A stretch of 64,000 nucleotides of DNA. It comes from Panicum virgatum (Eukaryota; Streptophyta; Magnoliopsida; Poales; Poaceae). The position numbers and the translations under genes were made by a program. Shown one piece after another: positions 45,041-55,831 of this stretch (position 1 is its first letter; the number at the start of each line of letters is the position of its first letter). The stretch covers positions 31,193,590 through 31,257,589 of the forward strand of contig NC_053153.1 of assembly GCF_016808335.1 (NCBI RefSeq), given 5' to 3'. Below the pieces are notes generated by a model, which saw only the letters and a list, made by a program, of their open reading frames with translations, had not been told where the DNA came from and did no database searches.

Positions 45041-46304
45041 TCGGCGCGGGCGGCGACGGAGTGGCGGTGAGCGCCGTTCCAGCCTCTGCAGGGGGCTACG
45101 ATCTACGGAACTACGTGCAAAAGGAACGGGGGATAGGGTTGGTGCTCACCAGGGTTCAAATCGAGCAGAGGCGTTGGGCAGGAGTCGCGGCGACAAAGCT
45201 AGGCGGCGGCGCACGGTCGGAGTCGGGGAAGAAGCTCGTGGGTGAACCGCTGCAGGGTGTCTCCGGGTCTGCAGGTGCGTCGAGGAGGCCCGCGCGGGTA
45301 CTGCAAAGGGGTAGCGGTGTTCAGGGCGACCTGATCGTCACCGAAGGCGAGAAATTCCGGTGAATTCAGAATTTACCGGAGTTGGGGCTCGGGCGCGATT
45401 CCGGGGAAGCTCGGGTCGATTCTTCGATCAGGTGGCTCGGAGAGCTTCTGGAAGTCGAGGCGGGGCGGTTGTGGTGGTTTGCATGACCTGGGAGGCGGTG
45501 GCGTGGCCGGTCTGCGGCGGCGCAGGGAGGTCTGCGCTGCAGAGCGGGGTGGTGGCGGTGTGCTAGGGTTAGTGGCGGCGCGCTGCTGGATGGGAGAGGC
45601 GCAGGGGGGTCGTGGGGGTTTAAAGGAGGCACCGAGGATCTCGGGGAGGCGTGCCCGTCGTGATCCCGACGGGGATTGCGGGGCAGCCGTTGCTGCGCTG
45701 CGCAGAGGCGGAGGAGACGGAGCTGGCGCGTGGGTCCACCGGGTTAGCGGGAGAGCGGCGACGCGGTGAGAGCGGGCCGTGCGGGGCAGGCCGGGGCGCG
45801 ACGCGCGGGCGAGCCGTGTGTGACGCGCGGGCGAGCCGTGTGTGGCGTGCGGGCCGAACGGGAGGCGGGGAGAGGAGCTGGGCCCAGGAGTGGGATGAGG
45901 GTTTGGGCCGGATGGAGAGGGAGACCTCGGGCTGGGCTTCAAGGGGTTGGGTTTGGAACCAAGCTGGGCTGGGTTCTCTCTTTTATATCTCCTTTTCACT
46001 TCTCTATTCTATTTCTAATTCAAACCACTCAAATTCTAATTGAATTCAAATTCCAATTTGAATTCAAACCTAGCACTCAGACAAAAAGAACAATGCACCA
46101 GCATGAATGCAACAACAAATTTTTAAACTTAGACAAATTTTAATTACTTGTGAAACAAAATTAGATTAAATGCAAGGCTAAACAATTTAAATCCTAGAAA
46201 ATTAAATAAAACCAATTAAATTTATTATTAAATGCTGAAATTTAAATTAGGGTGTTACAAATCCTACCCCCTTACAGGAATCTCGTCCCGAGATTCTGGG
46301 CTGG

Positions 46305-47504
46305 CTAGTAAAGAGATCCGGATAGGTCTTCATCAACTTCTCTTCCTTCTTCTGTCAAGTCCTCCGGAAAGACATCCGGGAATTCAGACACCACGCGATT
46401 ACCATCCGTGGGTCTAGCCTCTATCTGATGAAGAAAACTAGAAGCCTCTGTAGCACTGACTGTCACCTCTTGGCCATCAGATGCTGACAAGTGAACTGTC
46501 CGCTGAGCACAATCAATACGGACTCCCCATCTAGTAAGGGTCTCCATGCCCAAAATCACATCTATCCCCAAGGAATCAATGACGATCAAACCAGTGTGGA
46601 ATTCTGCCCCCCTTATGACAATTCTAACTCTGGAGCATATAGAACATGTGTGTATCTGGCCCCCAGGTGAGGTAACTACCATAGCTGTCCTCATACACGA
46701 AACTGGTATACGATGCTGCTCGGCAAATGACTTGAAAATGAAAGAATGAGTAGCACCGGTATCGAAAAGCACCGTAGCTGGATAAGAGTTGACCATGAAT
46801 GTACCAATAACCACGTTAGGAGCCTCAGCAGCTGACTTGGCCGTCACGTAGTTCACCTTCCCCTGTCGCGGCGCCCTGGGTTGGGCTGGACGCCCTTGCT
46901 GTCCTGCCTGCCATGGATTCTGAGGTGCTGGACAACTTTTGGCATAATGACCTTTTTGCCCGCATTTGTAGCACATGCGGTGGTGGTGAATGGCGCTACT
47001 TGGTTGACCTCCATGTGAACTTAGCATCACATCTTGCATCATTTCTGCTGCTTGCTCTTTGGACTCCTTGCGACCGCGTGGCTGAATCACTTTCATAGTG
47101 GTAGTCAACTCATCAACATAATCATGGAGAGCTTGATTCTCGACCTGTGTATCTCCAGAGCACTTAGGATCCTTTCTCTTCTGGATGGTCTGTAGCTCAT
47201 CGACCGGTGGACTGTCGAGGAAAAGGGAATCCTCCGCTAGCTGCTCTTGATGAGACCTCTTCCTCTTTGTACTGGAGAACAACCTCTGGTTCCTCCTAGT
47301 TGTGGCTTCATCTTCAGTCGCACGAACTTGATGACAAGGGACGCCGTAGAATTGGCAACACGGGCAATCTTTCTCACCATTCTTCGGATGGTATGTTGTT
47401 TGCGAAGACTGATCTTGTAACGTAATCGGCTGCTCCACGGAGACCGTTGCATGAACACCATCATCCATTGCACTGTCTTCAAGGCCTTTTTGTTCTGCCG
47501 ACAT
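46305..47504 (-). CDS. Zinc knuckle plus aspartic protease protein of pol-less gypsy
   Basis: An intact 399-residue frame. Residues 1-170 lack the usual Retrotrans_gag capsid domain and carry a Cys cluster (CPCCQFYGVPCHQ, about 47-59) and a Lys/Arg patch. A CCHC knuckle (CYKCGQKGHYAKSC) follows at about 177-190. A retropepsin domain has VLFDTGATHSFIF (Asp about 248) and VILGMETL (about 318). The frame ends after SEFPDVFPEDL, the linker that normally leads into RT, and there it breaks off into the 3' end of the element. Protease and nucleocapsid survive with no stops while everything downstream is gone. The start is the first ATG after an acceptor-like TTTTATCCCAG. Confidence 0.85.
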   Translation of the reverse strand: MSAEQKGLEDSAMDDGVHATVSVEQPITLQDQSSQTTYHPKNGEKDCPCCQFYGVPCHQVRATEDEATTRRNQRLFSSTKRKRSHQEQLAEDSLFLDSPPVDELQTIQKRKDPKCSGDTQVENQALHDYVDELTTTMKVIQPRGRKESKEQAAEMMQDVMLSSHGGQPSSAIHHHRMCYKCGQKGHYAKSCPAPQNPWQAGQQGRPAQPRAPRQGKVNYVTAKSAAEAPNVVIGTFMVNSYPATVLFDTGATHSFIFKSFAEQHRIPVSCMRTAMVVTSPGGQIHTCSICSRVRIVIRGAEFHTGLIVIDSLGIDVILGMETLTRWGVRIDCAQRTVHLSASDGQEVTVSATEASSFLHQIEARPTDGNRVVSEFPDVFPEDLTEEGREVDEDLSGSLY

Positions 47505-48316
47505 CTGAGCTGGGATAAAAGGGAAACACAGGTAAGGTCAAGGAAGAGAGAAAAACCTCACTATGTAAAGTTCTATCTTATTAGACCACACTTCTCATGC
47601 ATCATTGCTGCTAACTCCAGATAGGTGTTTTTATAAATCCGAGAAAAAGGGAACTGTAGCATAACTCTTCTGTCTCGTATGAGAGATTTTCAAATTCTCT
47701 TGTACTATCTGTAGGCCGGGGTGTCACATCCCTACCCCCTTACAAAAACCGACGTCCTTGTCAGTGAATCCCAGGATATCACATCCTCTTCGCACTATCC
47801 TTCTTCTCAACAAGCAAGACAAGAGAAGCCTAAGGCATGATAAGGTAGAGAGGATAGAGTGGATGGTTTTACCCCCAACGATCTAACTCATTTTATTAAT
47901 TAATTAACTTTAACTTAAGACTGATTTTCATTAAATAAATTTGACCACTAAACTATGCAATCAACCAAAAATCCTAATCAAACATGTAGCATAATAACAA
48001 ACATACAATTTCACAACTTAGCCGAGTTTAACACATGACTCGACTAACACAACGCGTCGCAGAATGTGCTATCGTATTATTATAAAAGGGTCACCTAGTT
48101 TATACTCATGGTGGTCAGCTGACTGATTCCGGCCAAAATCTACGAAAACTATTCTTTAGAGAGAGAAATCAAGGAAAGACGAGTAAAAGGCATAGAATTC
48201 AAGGGGTATAATAGTAAAATAGTTTTAGCAGGCAAGGATTGGAGAGAAGAAGTCCTAAAACTCGACCAGTTCTATCTAGGCTTCGTCCTACAGTCGATAC
48301 GGCTCTGATACCACTC
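47505..48316 (-). other. Leader of the pol-less gypsy with a captured LTR terminus
   Basis: Next to the PBS the sequence resembles the leader at 63865-64000 (same family). At 47728-47742 the minus strand reads GTAAGGGGGTAGGGA followed by TGTGACACCCCGGCC. That is a PPT-LTR junction of another gypsy element lying inside this internal region. About 160-200 bases of foreign LTR start then lead to the protease ORF. Confidence 0.55.
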
Positions 48317-48573
48317 TGTAACACCCGGTTTATAAAAGGACATAAACCGAGCAATCATATACAGTGCCAGGATCAAGTCACACGTATATACAACAGAATG
48401 AACAGTATATCACAGCACATATCACGTAAAAAGATATAATAAAGCGAATACGAATGTTATTTATTACATTAATGACGAAAATGTCTGATACAGCAGAAGC
48501 GAAGTATAAATACGGTAAAAACTCTCCGAAGCTGAGCAGGGCGCCACAGGGACGTCGACTGGGAGACGAACGC

Positions 48574-48629
48574 CTAGAAGTCCTCGTAGTCCTGGTAGCG
48601 CTGAGCGAACTCCCTCGCGTCGGCAGGAA
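48574..48629 (-). CDS. Predicted last exon of LTR-borne small gene (family Y)
   Basis: After CTGCTGCTCAG on the minus strand it reads PADAREFAQRYQDYEDF and TAG. It is 56 nt with phase-1 entry. Differences from the other two copies are partly conservative (Glu/Asp, Asn/Asp), and no indels are present. Confidence 0.45.
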
Positions 48630-49653
48630 CTGAGCAGCAGTAGCGTATCCAAGAGGAAAAAGTAGAGAAGAGGCAAGGGTGAGTACACAACTTGTACCCA
48701 ACAAGTATAACACAAACTATGAGGCTCTAGGTTGGCTGACTGACTGCATTAGCTTTTAAGTCTTGGCAAAATTTTATTAAAGCTAATTACTACAAGTTGA
48801 TGAATTACCATAAACCCAGTTACATAATAATTAATCAAAATTAAATAAGAAACTACTTAGAACCAAACCAAACCAAGCCACCCGGGGAAACCTGCCTCGT
48901 CAAAGGAAGATAACCCCACTAATCAAAAGGAGGATCTGGGCCGCTCATGACCGTGAGCACAGCTAGTATACCAGTTTTACACTCTGCAGAGGTTGCACAT
49001 CTTTACCCACAAGTCGTGAGCTACCCTAGTTGTTCATCACACTTCCGTAGGTGAGATGGCTAGCAAACTCACTACGAGGCCGTTACAAAGAATCTCGTTG
49101 GTAAGGCGTAACCGCGAAGAGTTAGATCGGCGACGATGGGACCCACCTCCAGGGGTACAAGCACGTAGCACAGATCAAGCCGGAGGAGCAGGGACCATTG
49201 AAGCTTACCACCCTTGCCCCGCAGGTAAGTTACTCCAAACCAAAAAGACCTAATTAGTAAGCCAAGACCGTCCCATTCCAGTCTTGTGGTAGCGCTGTTG
49301 CCCCAGGTTGTCGCTCTATGAACCGGTCCTTTTGGACAGTGGCCAACCAAGCAGTAAGCACCGTGCTGGCCCCCTAAACCATGTTTATAACAAAACCAAT
49401 TTTAACGAGACGTGAGCCACTCAAGCCACACAGAGGGCCACTCTCAGAATTAAGTTGCATATACCATTAATCAAATTAATTAAAAGGGACCGAGTGTGTT
49501 ATAGCACGGCACCTAGCACAACTAACCAAAATGCAACCCAAGGGATATATATAAAGGATATAAAGTGGCTACAAAAGTCCTTATAGGCATACAGTATTAA
49601 AATGCAATATGAAAATGTATTTAAAAGTGATAGGTTGTTCATGTTATACTTGC

Positions 49654-49741
49654 CTTCCTCAAACTGTTTCTGCTTGCTCAAACTGCTCAGAAGACGGCTG
49701 CTCCGGGTACTGATACTGGGGCTCCTCAGATGGATCAGCGT
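49654..49741 (-). pseudogene. Acidic exon 2 of LTR-borne small gene (family Y), 2-nt deletion
   Basis: Acceptor TTCGTGAGTAG, opening ACGCTGATCCATC, peptide DPSEEPQYQYPEQPSSEQFE, GC donor GAAG|GCAAGT. It shares the 88-nt length and the resulting phase error with the copy at 30958-31045, so the lesion predates their separation. Exon 1 would end at 50774 (AACCCCG|GTGAGC), giving an intron of about 1.03 kb. Confidence 0.45.
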
Positions 49742-51570
49742 CTACTCACGAACACATGGCCAAAACAAGGCACAACAATAAGCATACAAGCAAACACTAA
49801 CAAAAACTAAGAAACAGTACATCAATACATAGAAACAGCACACTAAACTAGTCTAAGACTATTCTACGCGTTACAACGATCCCGTGGATATAAAAAACGC
49901 CTAAAACGGAGCTAAAACGCATAAACTAGAGCTAAAACAAGATCTAGGGGCTTATCTGCGAGAAAAACTAAGTTCCAGGGGGTTTTCTGCAAAAACTGAG
50001 GGCTAAAACATAATTAAACTAAAACTCTGGGGTCTAACTTGTAAAAGAACAAGTCAGGATGGCGGGTTCTATTCTGGGAAAGTTCAGGGGGGTCCACGTA
50101 AAAATCTGGACCAAACTAGAAATAGTTTTACTCAGTCCTGGACTGCGGGTTGATATCCATCAAAGACAGGGGCTCTTATGCAAAACCGCCACAGCAAACC
50201 GGTATCCTTGGATTAAGGCCGCTAGATCGAGATCCAGTGGCTCGGAAAAGATGGGCTTGGATCTAATCGTGGCCGCACACTCCTGATCGGACGGATCTCG
50301 TGGTTCGGGCGCGCTGGGCGGCGGCGCGGCTCGCCGGAGCTCTGCTCCGCAGCGGCGAGCCCGCCGGTGAAAGTCAAAACGGCGCTACCGGGCTCAAAAA
50401 TGACCAGATCTTGGCCAGGGAGGATCTACGCACCATGCGTAATCCACCTGTGCACCTAGAACAGGGCTCCCAAGCTTGGACAGGGCTTGCCATGGCGAGG
50501 GGCAGACTGCGCGGCGGCGCATCGCCGGCGCGGGGCGTGCAGGTCGTCTCGGGTTTCGGCTATGGGTGAAAAAGGCTCGTGGAGTCTCAGAGGAGCAAGG
50601 ACAAGTCCGAGCGAGGGATGTGCGGGACTGGGTTGGCCTGCAGGATGCTCGCCACGGCGAGATCTCGGCGCGGGCGGCGACGGAGTGGCGGTGAGCGCCG
50701 TTCTGGCCTCTGCAGGGGGCTACAATCTACGGAACTACATGCAAAAGGAACGGGGGATAGGGTTGGTGCTCACCGGGGTTCAAATCAAGCAGAGGCGTCG
50801 GGCAGGAGTCGCGGCGACAAAGCTCGGTGGCAGCGCACGGTCGGAGTCGGGGAAGAAGCTCATGGGTGAACCGCTGCAGGGTGTCTCCGGGTCTGCAGGT
50901 GCGTCAAGGATGCCCGCGCAGGTACTGCAATGGGGTAGTGGTGTTCAGGGCGACCTGATCGTCACCGGAGGCGAGAAATTCCGGTGAATTCAGAATTTAC
51001 CGGAGTTGGGGCTCGGGCGCGATTCCGGGGAAGCTCGGGTCGATTCTTCGATCAGGTGGCTCGGAGAGCTTCTGGACGTCGAGGCGGGGCGGTTGCGGTG
51101 GTTTGCAAGACCTGGGAGGCGGTGGCGGGGCCGGTCTACGGCGGCGCAGGGTGGTCTGCGCGGCGGAGCGGGGTGGTGGCGTTAGTGACGGCGCGCTGCT
51201 GGATGGGAGAGGCGCAGGGGGGTCGTGGGGGTTTAAAGGAGGCGCCGAGGATCTCGGGGAGGCGTGCCCGTCGTGATCCTGGCGGGGATTGCGGGGCAGC
51301 CGTTGCTGCGCTGCGCGGAGGCGGAGGAGACGGAGCTGACGCGTGGGTCCACCGGGTCAGCGGGAGAGCGGCGACGCGGTGAGAGCGGGCCGTGCGGGGC
51401 AGGCCGGGGTGCGACACGCGGGCGAGCCGTGCGTGGCGTGCGGGCCGAACGGGAGGCGGGGAGAGGAGCTGGGCCCAGGAGTGGGATGAGGGTTTGGGCC
51501 GGATGGAGAGGGAGACCGCGGGCTGGGCTTCAATGGGTTGGGTTTGGAACCAAGCTGGGCTGGGTTCTCT

Positions 51571-51580
51571 CTTTTATATC
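51571..51580 (-). promoter_or_regulatory. TATA box of family Y LTR
   Basis: GATATAAAAG on the minus strand, 270 bases into the LTR and immediately upstream of the GC-rich first-exon block. The same motif is at 45981-45990 in the other LTR. It is not preserved in the 60289 LTR. Confidence 0.6.
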
Positions 51581-51850
51581 TCCTTTTCACTTCTCTATTC
51601 TATTTCTAATTCAAACCACTCAAATTCTAATTGAATTCAAATTCCAATTTGAATTCAAACCTAGCACTCAGACAATAAGAATAATGCACCAGCATGAATG
51701 CAACAACAAATTTTTAAACTTAGACAAATTTTAATTACTTGTGAAACAAAATTAGATTAAATGCAAGGCTAAACAATTTAAATCCTAGAAAATTAAATAA
51801 AACCAATTAAATTTATTATTAAATGCTGAAATTTAAATTAGGGTGTTACA

Positions 51851-52505
51851 CCAAGGGAGGCGACCGGTGGCGGGAGAGGAGGGCGAGGGTGGAGAAGGGC
51901 GAGGGGTAGAGGGCTGCGGGGCGGTGTCGGGGGCGGAGGGCTGCGGGGCGGCGGGGGGGGGGGGAGGCACGCTAGGGTTAGGGTTAAGGGAGGGGGTGGG
52001 AGAGGTCAGGGTTGGGTGCGATGGGGTGGGAGGCTGTAGCGGGGGGTGGCGCAGCAGGGGGTTTTTGCCAAAATATATAGACGGCGGGTTTGAATAGAAG
52101 AACTTGAAGGGTCTATTTGCAAAAAGACCAAGGAACGGCGTGGATCGCTCTCCCGCAATGGATCGGATGGTCGGCATTGGGCTACTCTCTCCGGGGACAC
52201 ATGTCTCTCCATGAGCAACGGAGCGCTCCTAGGCGTCCCTTCCCACGGTGTATAGAAGTTAGAGTATTTCTATGTGTCTCTCTCCCTCCCTCATGCACCT
52301 CTCTCGAGGCCGGTGGCTCAATGGACCATCACCGAGCTCGGCCGGAGCTTTGGGAAGGGCCATGGGGCTCCATGCCCGAGCTCAACACGGTGACTGCGCG
52401 AGGCCCCCGAGGCTCCATGCTCGAGCTGAGGTGACACTCAGGATAAGCTTGCAGGGCTCGATGCCCAAGCTCGTCAGCTCAGCCTGGGCGAGGCCGAGAC
52501 TCTTG
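51851..52505. other. Unassigned GC-rich DNA
   Basis: G-rich on the plus strand, including a run of 13 G within 51948-51963. From about 52250 repeated GAGCTCG/CCGAGCTC words give gene-like ORFs, but no domain or start is convincing. It may be a decayed gene fragment or transposon cargo. Confidence 0.3.
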
Positions 52506-52667
52506 CTGTGTTTGTTTGGTTGTGGCTGATGTCTGGTGCTGATTTGTTATGAGAGAACAGTACTGCTGACTGACTAGTAGCTTGTGGCTGGTGCTGATTT
52601 AGTATGAGAGAATAGTACTGCTGGCTGGTTGACTGAAAAGCCAAACGAACAGTGTCTATGGCCGAGC
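52506..52667. mobile_element. hAT-like MITE
   Basis: About 160 bp with ends CTGTGTTTGTTTGGTTGTGG and (reverse) CACTGTTCGTTTGGCTTTTC. Inside are two copies of GGTGCTGATTT followed by TATGAGAGAA(C/T)AGTACTGCTG, a word set familiar from grass MITEs. No clean TSD was seen. Confidence 0.5.
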
Positions 52668-54243
52668 TCAGGCTGTCTTTAGGATAGGCCTATGTGAATC
52701 CATGGGCGAGCTCGGTGTGTTGCAAGGGAAGGTCACCGGGCTTCCTTGTCTGAGCTCAGCCGATGGTGGAATCAAGCTAGTGGCGATGGAATCGAGTAGA
52801 TGGTAGTGGGAACAGCAGTGCGGCGCTTATGGGAGCTGCGGCACCGCACTCATGGGAGCAGCAACAGGAGAGCTCAAATCGGTGAGCATGCGCTCCCGGG
52901 TGAAAACTGACACAACCTCCGAATGGTACCATCCTCACCTCGCTCAAAGGTGAGGATTTCTTCATTGGGACCAAGGTTGTGCTCCTTCATCACATTCTTA
53001 TGTCGCACCGTATCGCGGATATCAATGTTGGCCCCGAATGGGAGTGTCATCACCGCAGGTTAAAGGTTAACAACATATACATGTTCCGAAACAATAAATT
53101 TTTTAACCTCTCGATGGTTTCAATGTGAGCCTAAATAAATACATCATTAGAATGGCAAAATAATTCATGAATAATACAAAATCAATACCAAGTATACATC
53201 TTTGTTTCACTTTCAATAATTATTCAATTTGACATTTCACATTCACATAAACATTCAAATTGAAATTTATCTATAGTATACATGTATAAAATAAAACACT
53301 ATCTAAAAGCATAACAACTACCAAACTAACCATGTCACTTGAAAATAATTAAAAATCGCTATAATTAGCCACATTCACACTATCCAATAAACCTTGTCTA
53401 ATTTTAAGTCATCGGTTCTATACATCTCAAATCAATGTATAAATCATGCTCATTCTCACACTTTATAGAAATCACAAATTTTTCTAACTGTGGAGCATGA
53501 AACGAAGAATAAAGACCATAAAAAAAGAGAGGATGAGGTTGCTAACCTTTGGAGCACTTGGATGAGTGAAATGCCCACAAAACTTGAGAAAATGGGCAGC
53601 ACCTCCTCTATGGCTCCATAGATGAACAAAGTGAGGATGAAGGAACAAATGACCTACTCAGGCTCGGGGAGGAAGAAGTTGTGGCTTTTAACGCGCCTAG
53701 GTATATACTTAGTATAGACTGGTGTTTTCAATCGGTATTAGCTGAGGCAATTTAGTATCGGTTGCAACCACCAGCTGGTACTAAGTTGCACCTAGTATGT
53801 TTAGTACCGGTTGGAGGCTCCAATCGGTGCTAAACTACCTCCAGAGAATCTAGCTATTGTAGATGGAGCTTGTTTAGTACCGGTTGGAGCCACCAACCGG
53901 TACTAAATGGCTCCCCGAAGCACTGTTCTTTCGGACCGGTACTAACTGTGTGTGTTGGTATTTTCTCAATTTGCCGCCACTACTAACGACAAGGATGAAT
54001 GCCCCTTCCTCTAGCAGTGGTAGGGGGCTCCCTTCCCACCCGTGGGAGAAAGGGCACAGGGAGGATTTCTAGGAGCCTTCCAATTGTAGGAATCTAAGTA
54101 AGGGTCTTATTGGACTGTTTTTTTTTTGAACTAGACCCCTACTTTATAAATGGGAACATATTAGGTGCAAACCAATCTGTTTGTGCAAACCATGCAAATT
54201 TCAATCTAAGGGGTGCGCAGGGGAGTGAGAAGGGGGGGGGCGA
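52668..54243. other. Unassigned DNA ending in a CACTA-like terminus
   Basis: 52668-53690 has no recognisable feature (53090-53500 is AT-rich). 53700-54024 carries repeated, inverted TTTAGTACCGGTTGG / CCAACCGGTACTAAA words and ends CCTCTAGCAGTG, as expected for the subterminal region and tip of a CACTA transposon. The other tip was not found. 54025-54243 shows nothing beyond a short G run before 54243. Confidence 0.4.
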
Positions 54244-55620
54244 TGTAAGATAACCGCCCAAATTAAACCGGCTTAAGTGCACTAACTATCATCTTAAGCA
54301 TTAATCAAGTCACCGCGCACTTAAAACGGTGTAATCCGGCAGCCTGTTGGGTTAAGGATCAAAAACACTAGAAGTCTCGCACGAAGGCGAGCACAGATGA
54401 TTACAAGCAGATAGAGGTTTTCAAATTTAAAATATCAAGCAGAGCTTTACAAAAAGATTTAAAGTAATTATCAGAGTTTAACAAGTAGCGGAATTTAAAT
54501 AAAAGCTCGGTTTGAAAACAACGTTACCTACTAAGTCATGAGATGTCACATTGATCCCATCAATATAAATCCTGGTTAGCTTCAACCACCAGCAGCTACC
54601 TGAAAATAGGATAACAACAAACCCTGAGTATACTAATACTTAGCAAGACTTACCCGACTAGTGGTATATACTTAGCTGACTCCTAGACATGCAAAGCTGT
54701 TTGGCTCTGTAGTTATTTTGCTGAAAAGCTACTAATAATGGATCCTTACTTTCAATATTTTAGCTCAAGTTTGTTGTACAAATACCAACTAGGTTTGCAT
54801 AATCATCTAGAGCAAGCATGGTATATCATATCAATCTTCCAAGAATACATAATCATATCTCAGATCATCACATTTCCATTCTCATTCCACTTCTTTACTA
54901 CGATGTGACACAGTGACCAAGGCTCTCATATCCGCGAGTCATGGCGAATCGATCCGAGTTAACCTTGCAAGGTGGACCTAACTCACACGACACATGCAAG
55001 CCACACTGGACCACACATGTCAATTGTTCCCATCATTACCATGACATCTTGAACCACGCCTGCCAAAGGGCCCGTCACGGCGAACTCCCAGAGAACCCGA
55101 AGGCGACATATAATCCAACACCTGCCATCATACCACACCCAAAGTAGCAGGTCGCAATTTAAAGTATCGTTGTAAATTAGGTCTACAACTTACCGATTTC
55201 GACTGCCTCCTACTTCCGGCATGTGGTTAGTAATGTTCAATCCTCGATCAACAATGCCAACAACGGTACGGTCCCTAATCGACACAGGCGGAGGCTCACT
55301 TTCCATTCATTCCATATCCATAACCAAATTCATCTCCGCCTGATCTCCATTTTCTTTCCTCATTGAATCATTCTCTAGCAACTTTTCCATTAGTAACAAG
55401 ACCTATATCTCGCGAGTGACAGGAATCACTCGACTTCTACTGAATTCCTACTTAGTAAGGCATTTCTAATGACACCTGCATAGTAGTGTAGACTCATAGG
55501 TACCTAGGGAGAGATATGCATACTAGGGTTTGATACAACTCCTAGAAACATAAATGCATTTATACTTAAATAATAACATTAAATACTAAAATTAAGGGTT
55601 ATGCTCCGGGGCTTGCCTTA
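54244..55620 (-). repeat. Family X LTR fragment
   Basis: It matches the left part of the solo LTR at 16359 (starting TGTAAGATAACCGCCC) and continues through the region where the 17434 insertion sits in the other copy, so it serves as the empty-site reference. On the minus strand it reaches the GC donor of exon 2 (GTAAG|GCAAGCC, exon end 55617) and then loses similarity. 55621-55831 is unassigned. Confidence 0.7.
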
Positions 55621-55831
55621 CGTTAACACTAAATCAGTGTTAGTACTAGCAAGGCCTTGGGCCCTTTTGACCTCGGGCCGGGTCTTCAATTGCTCTAGCT
55701 TGACAGCATCTCTGGTCCAAGCATACACTCTAGTTACTCCTTCCATCTTCTATATCGGTCTCCATGTACACCATCTTTTGGTTTGGCTCCAACTTTTCCC
55801 TTTAGTTCCATGCGCCTCGCATCTAGCGTAC

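Larger units (their letters stand above)
29622..46259 (-). repeat. 3' LTR of family Y gypsy, interrupted by copia
   Basis: On the minus strand it runs from TGTAACACCC at 46259 to the decayed end at 29622 (CCGAGTGTTATA instead of ACCGGGTGTTACA). Without the nested copia and one TSD copy it is about 3.6 kb. A PPT-like tract (minus-strand TAAGGGGGTAGG) lies at 46263-46275. It has the same internal order as the 48317-51850 LTR. The flank at 29617-29621 (AGTAC) does not match CCAAG at the other end of the element. Confidence 0.85.
46260..51850 (-). mobile_element. Pol-less family Y gypsy element (5' LTR and internal region)
   Basis: On the minus strand the 5' LTR is 48317-51850, the PBS TGGTATCAGAGC is at 48302-48313, and the internal region spans 46260-48316 (about 2.06 kb). 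A PPT-like tract lies next to the 3' LTR (29622-46259). Only a zinc-knuckle/protease ORF is left, with RT, RNase H and integrase missing. Together with the split 3' LTR this is a long-LTR, non-autonomous element. The outer flanks (CCAAG and AGTAC) do not form a TSD. Confidence 0.8.
48317..51850 (-). repeat. 5' LTR of family Y gypsy
   Basis: 3534 bp, TGTAACACCC to GGGTGTTACA on both ends (inverted 10-bp tips). In minus-strand order it has an AT-rich U3, a TATA (GATATAAAAG, 51571-51580), a GC-rich block (51540-50780), a donor G|GTGAGCACC at 50773, an acidic exon (49654-49741), a last exon (48574-48629), and ATGTAATAAATAAC near 48465 as a likely poly(A) signal. It differs from the 3' LTR at scattered positions, so it is clearly older than the nested copia. 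Confidence 0.85.

Noticed and set aside
51948..51963. G-run as a G-quadruplex or regulatory element
   Set aside because: A single homopolymer run. It could be real, but could equally be slippage or an assembly error.
51970..51990. Interstitial telomere repeat (AGGGTTAGGGTTAAGGG)
   Set aside because: Only two imperfect units and not the plant TTTAGGG repeat. Such words are common in GC-rich plant DNA.
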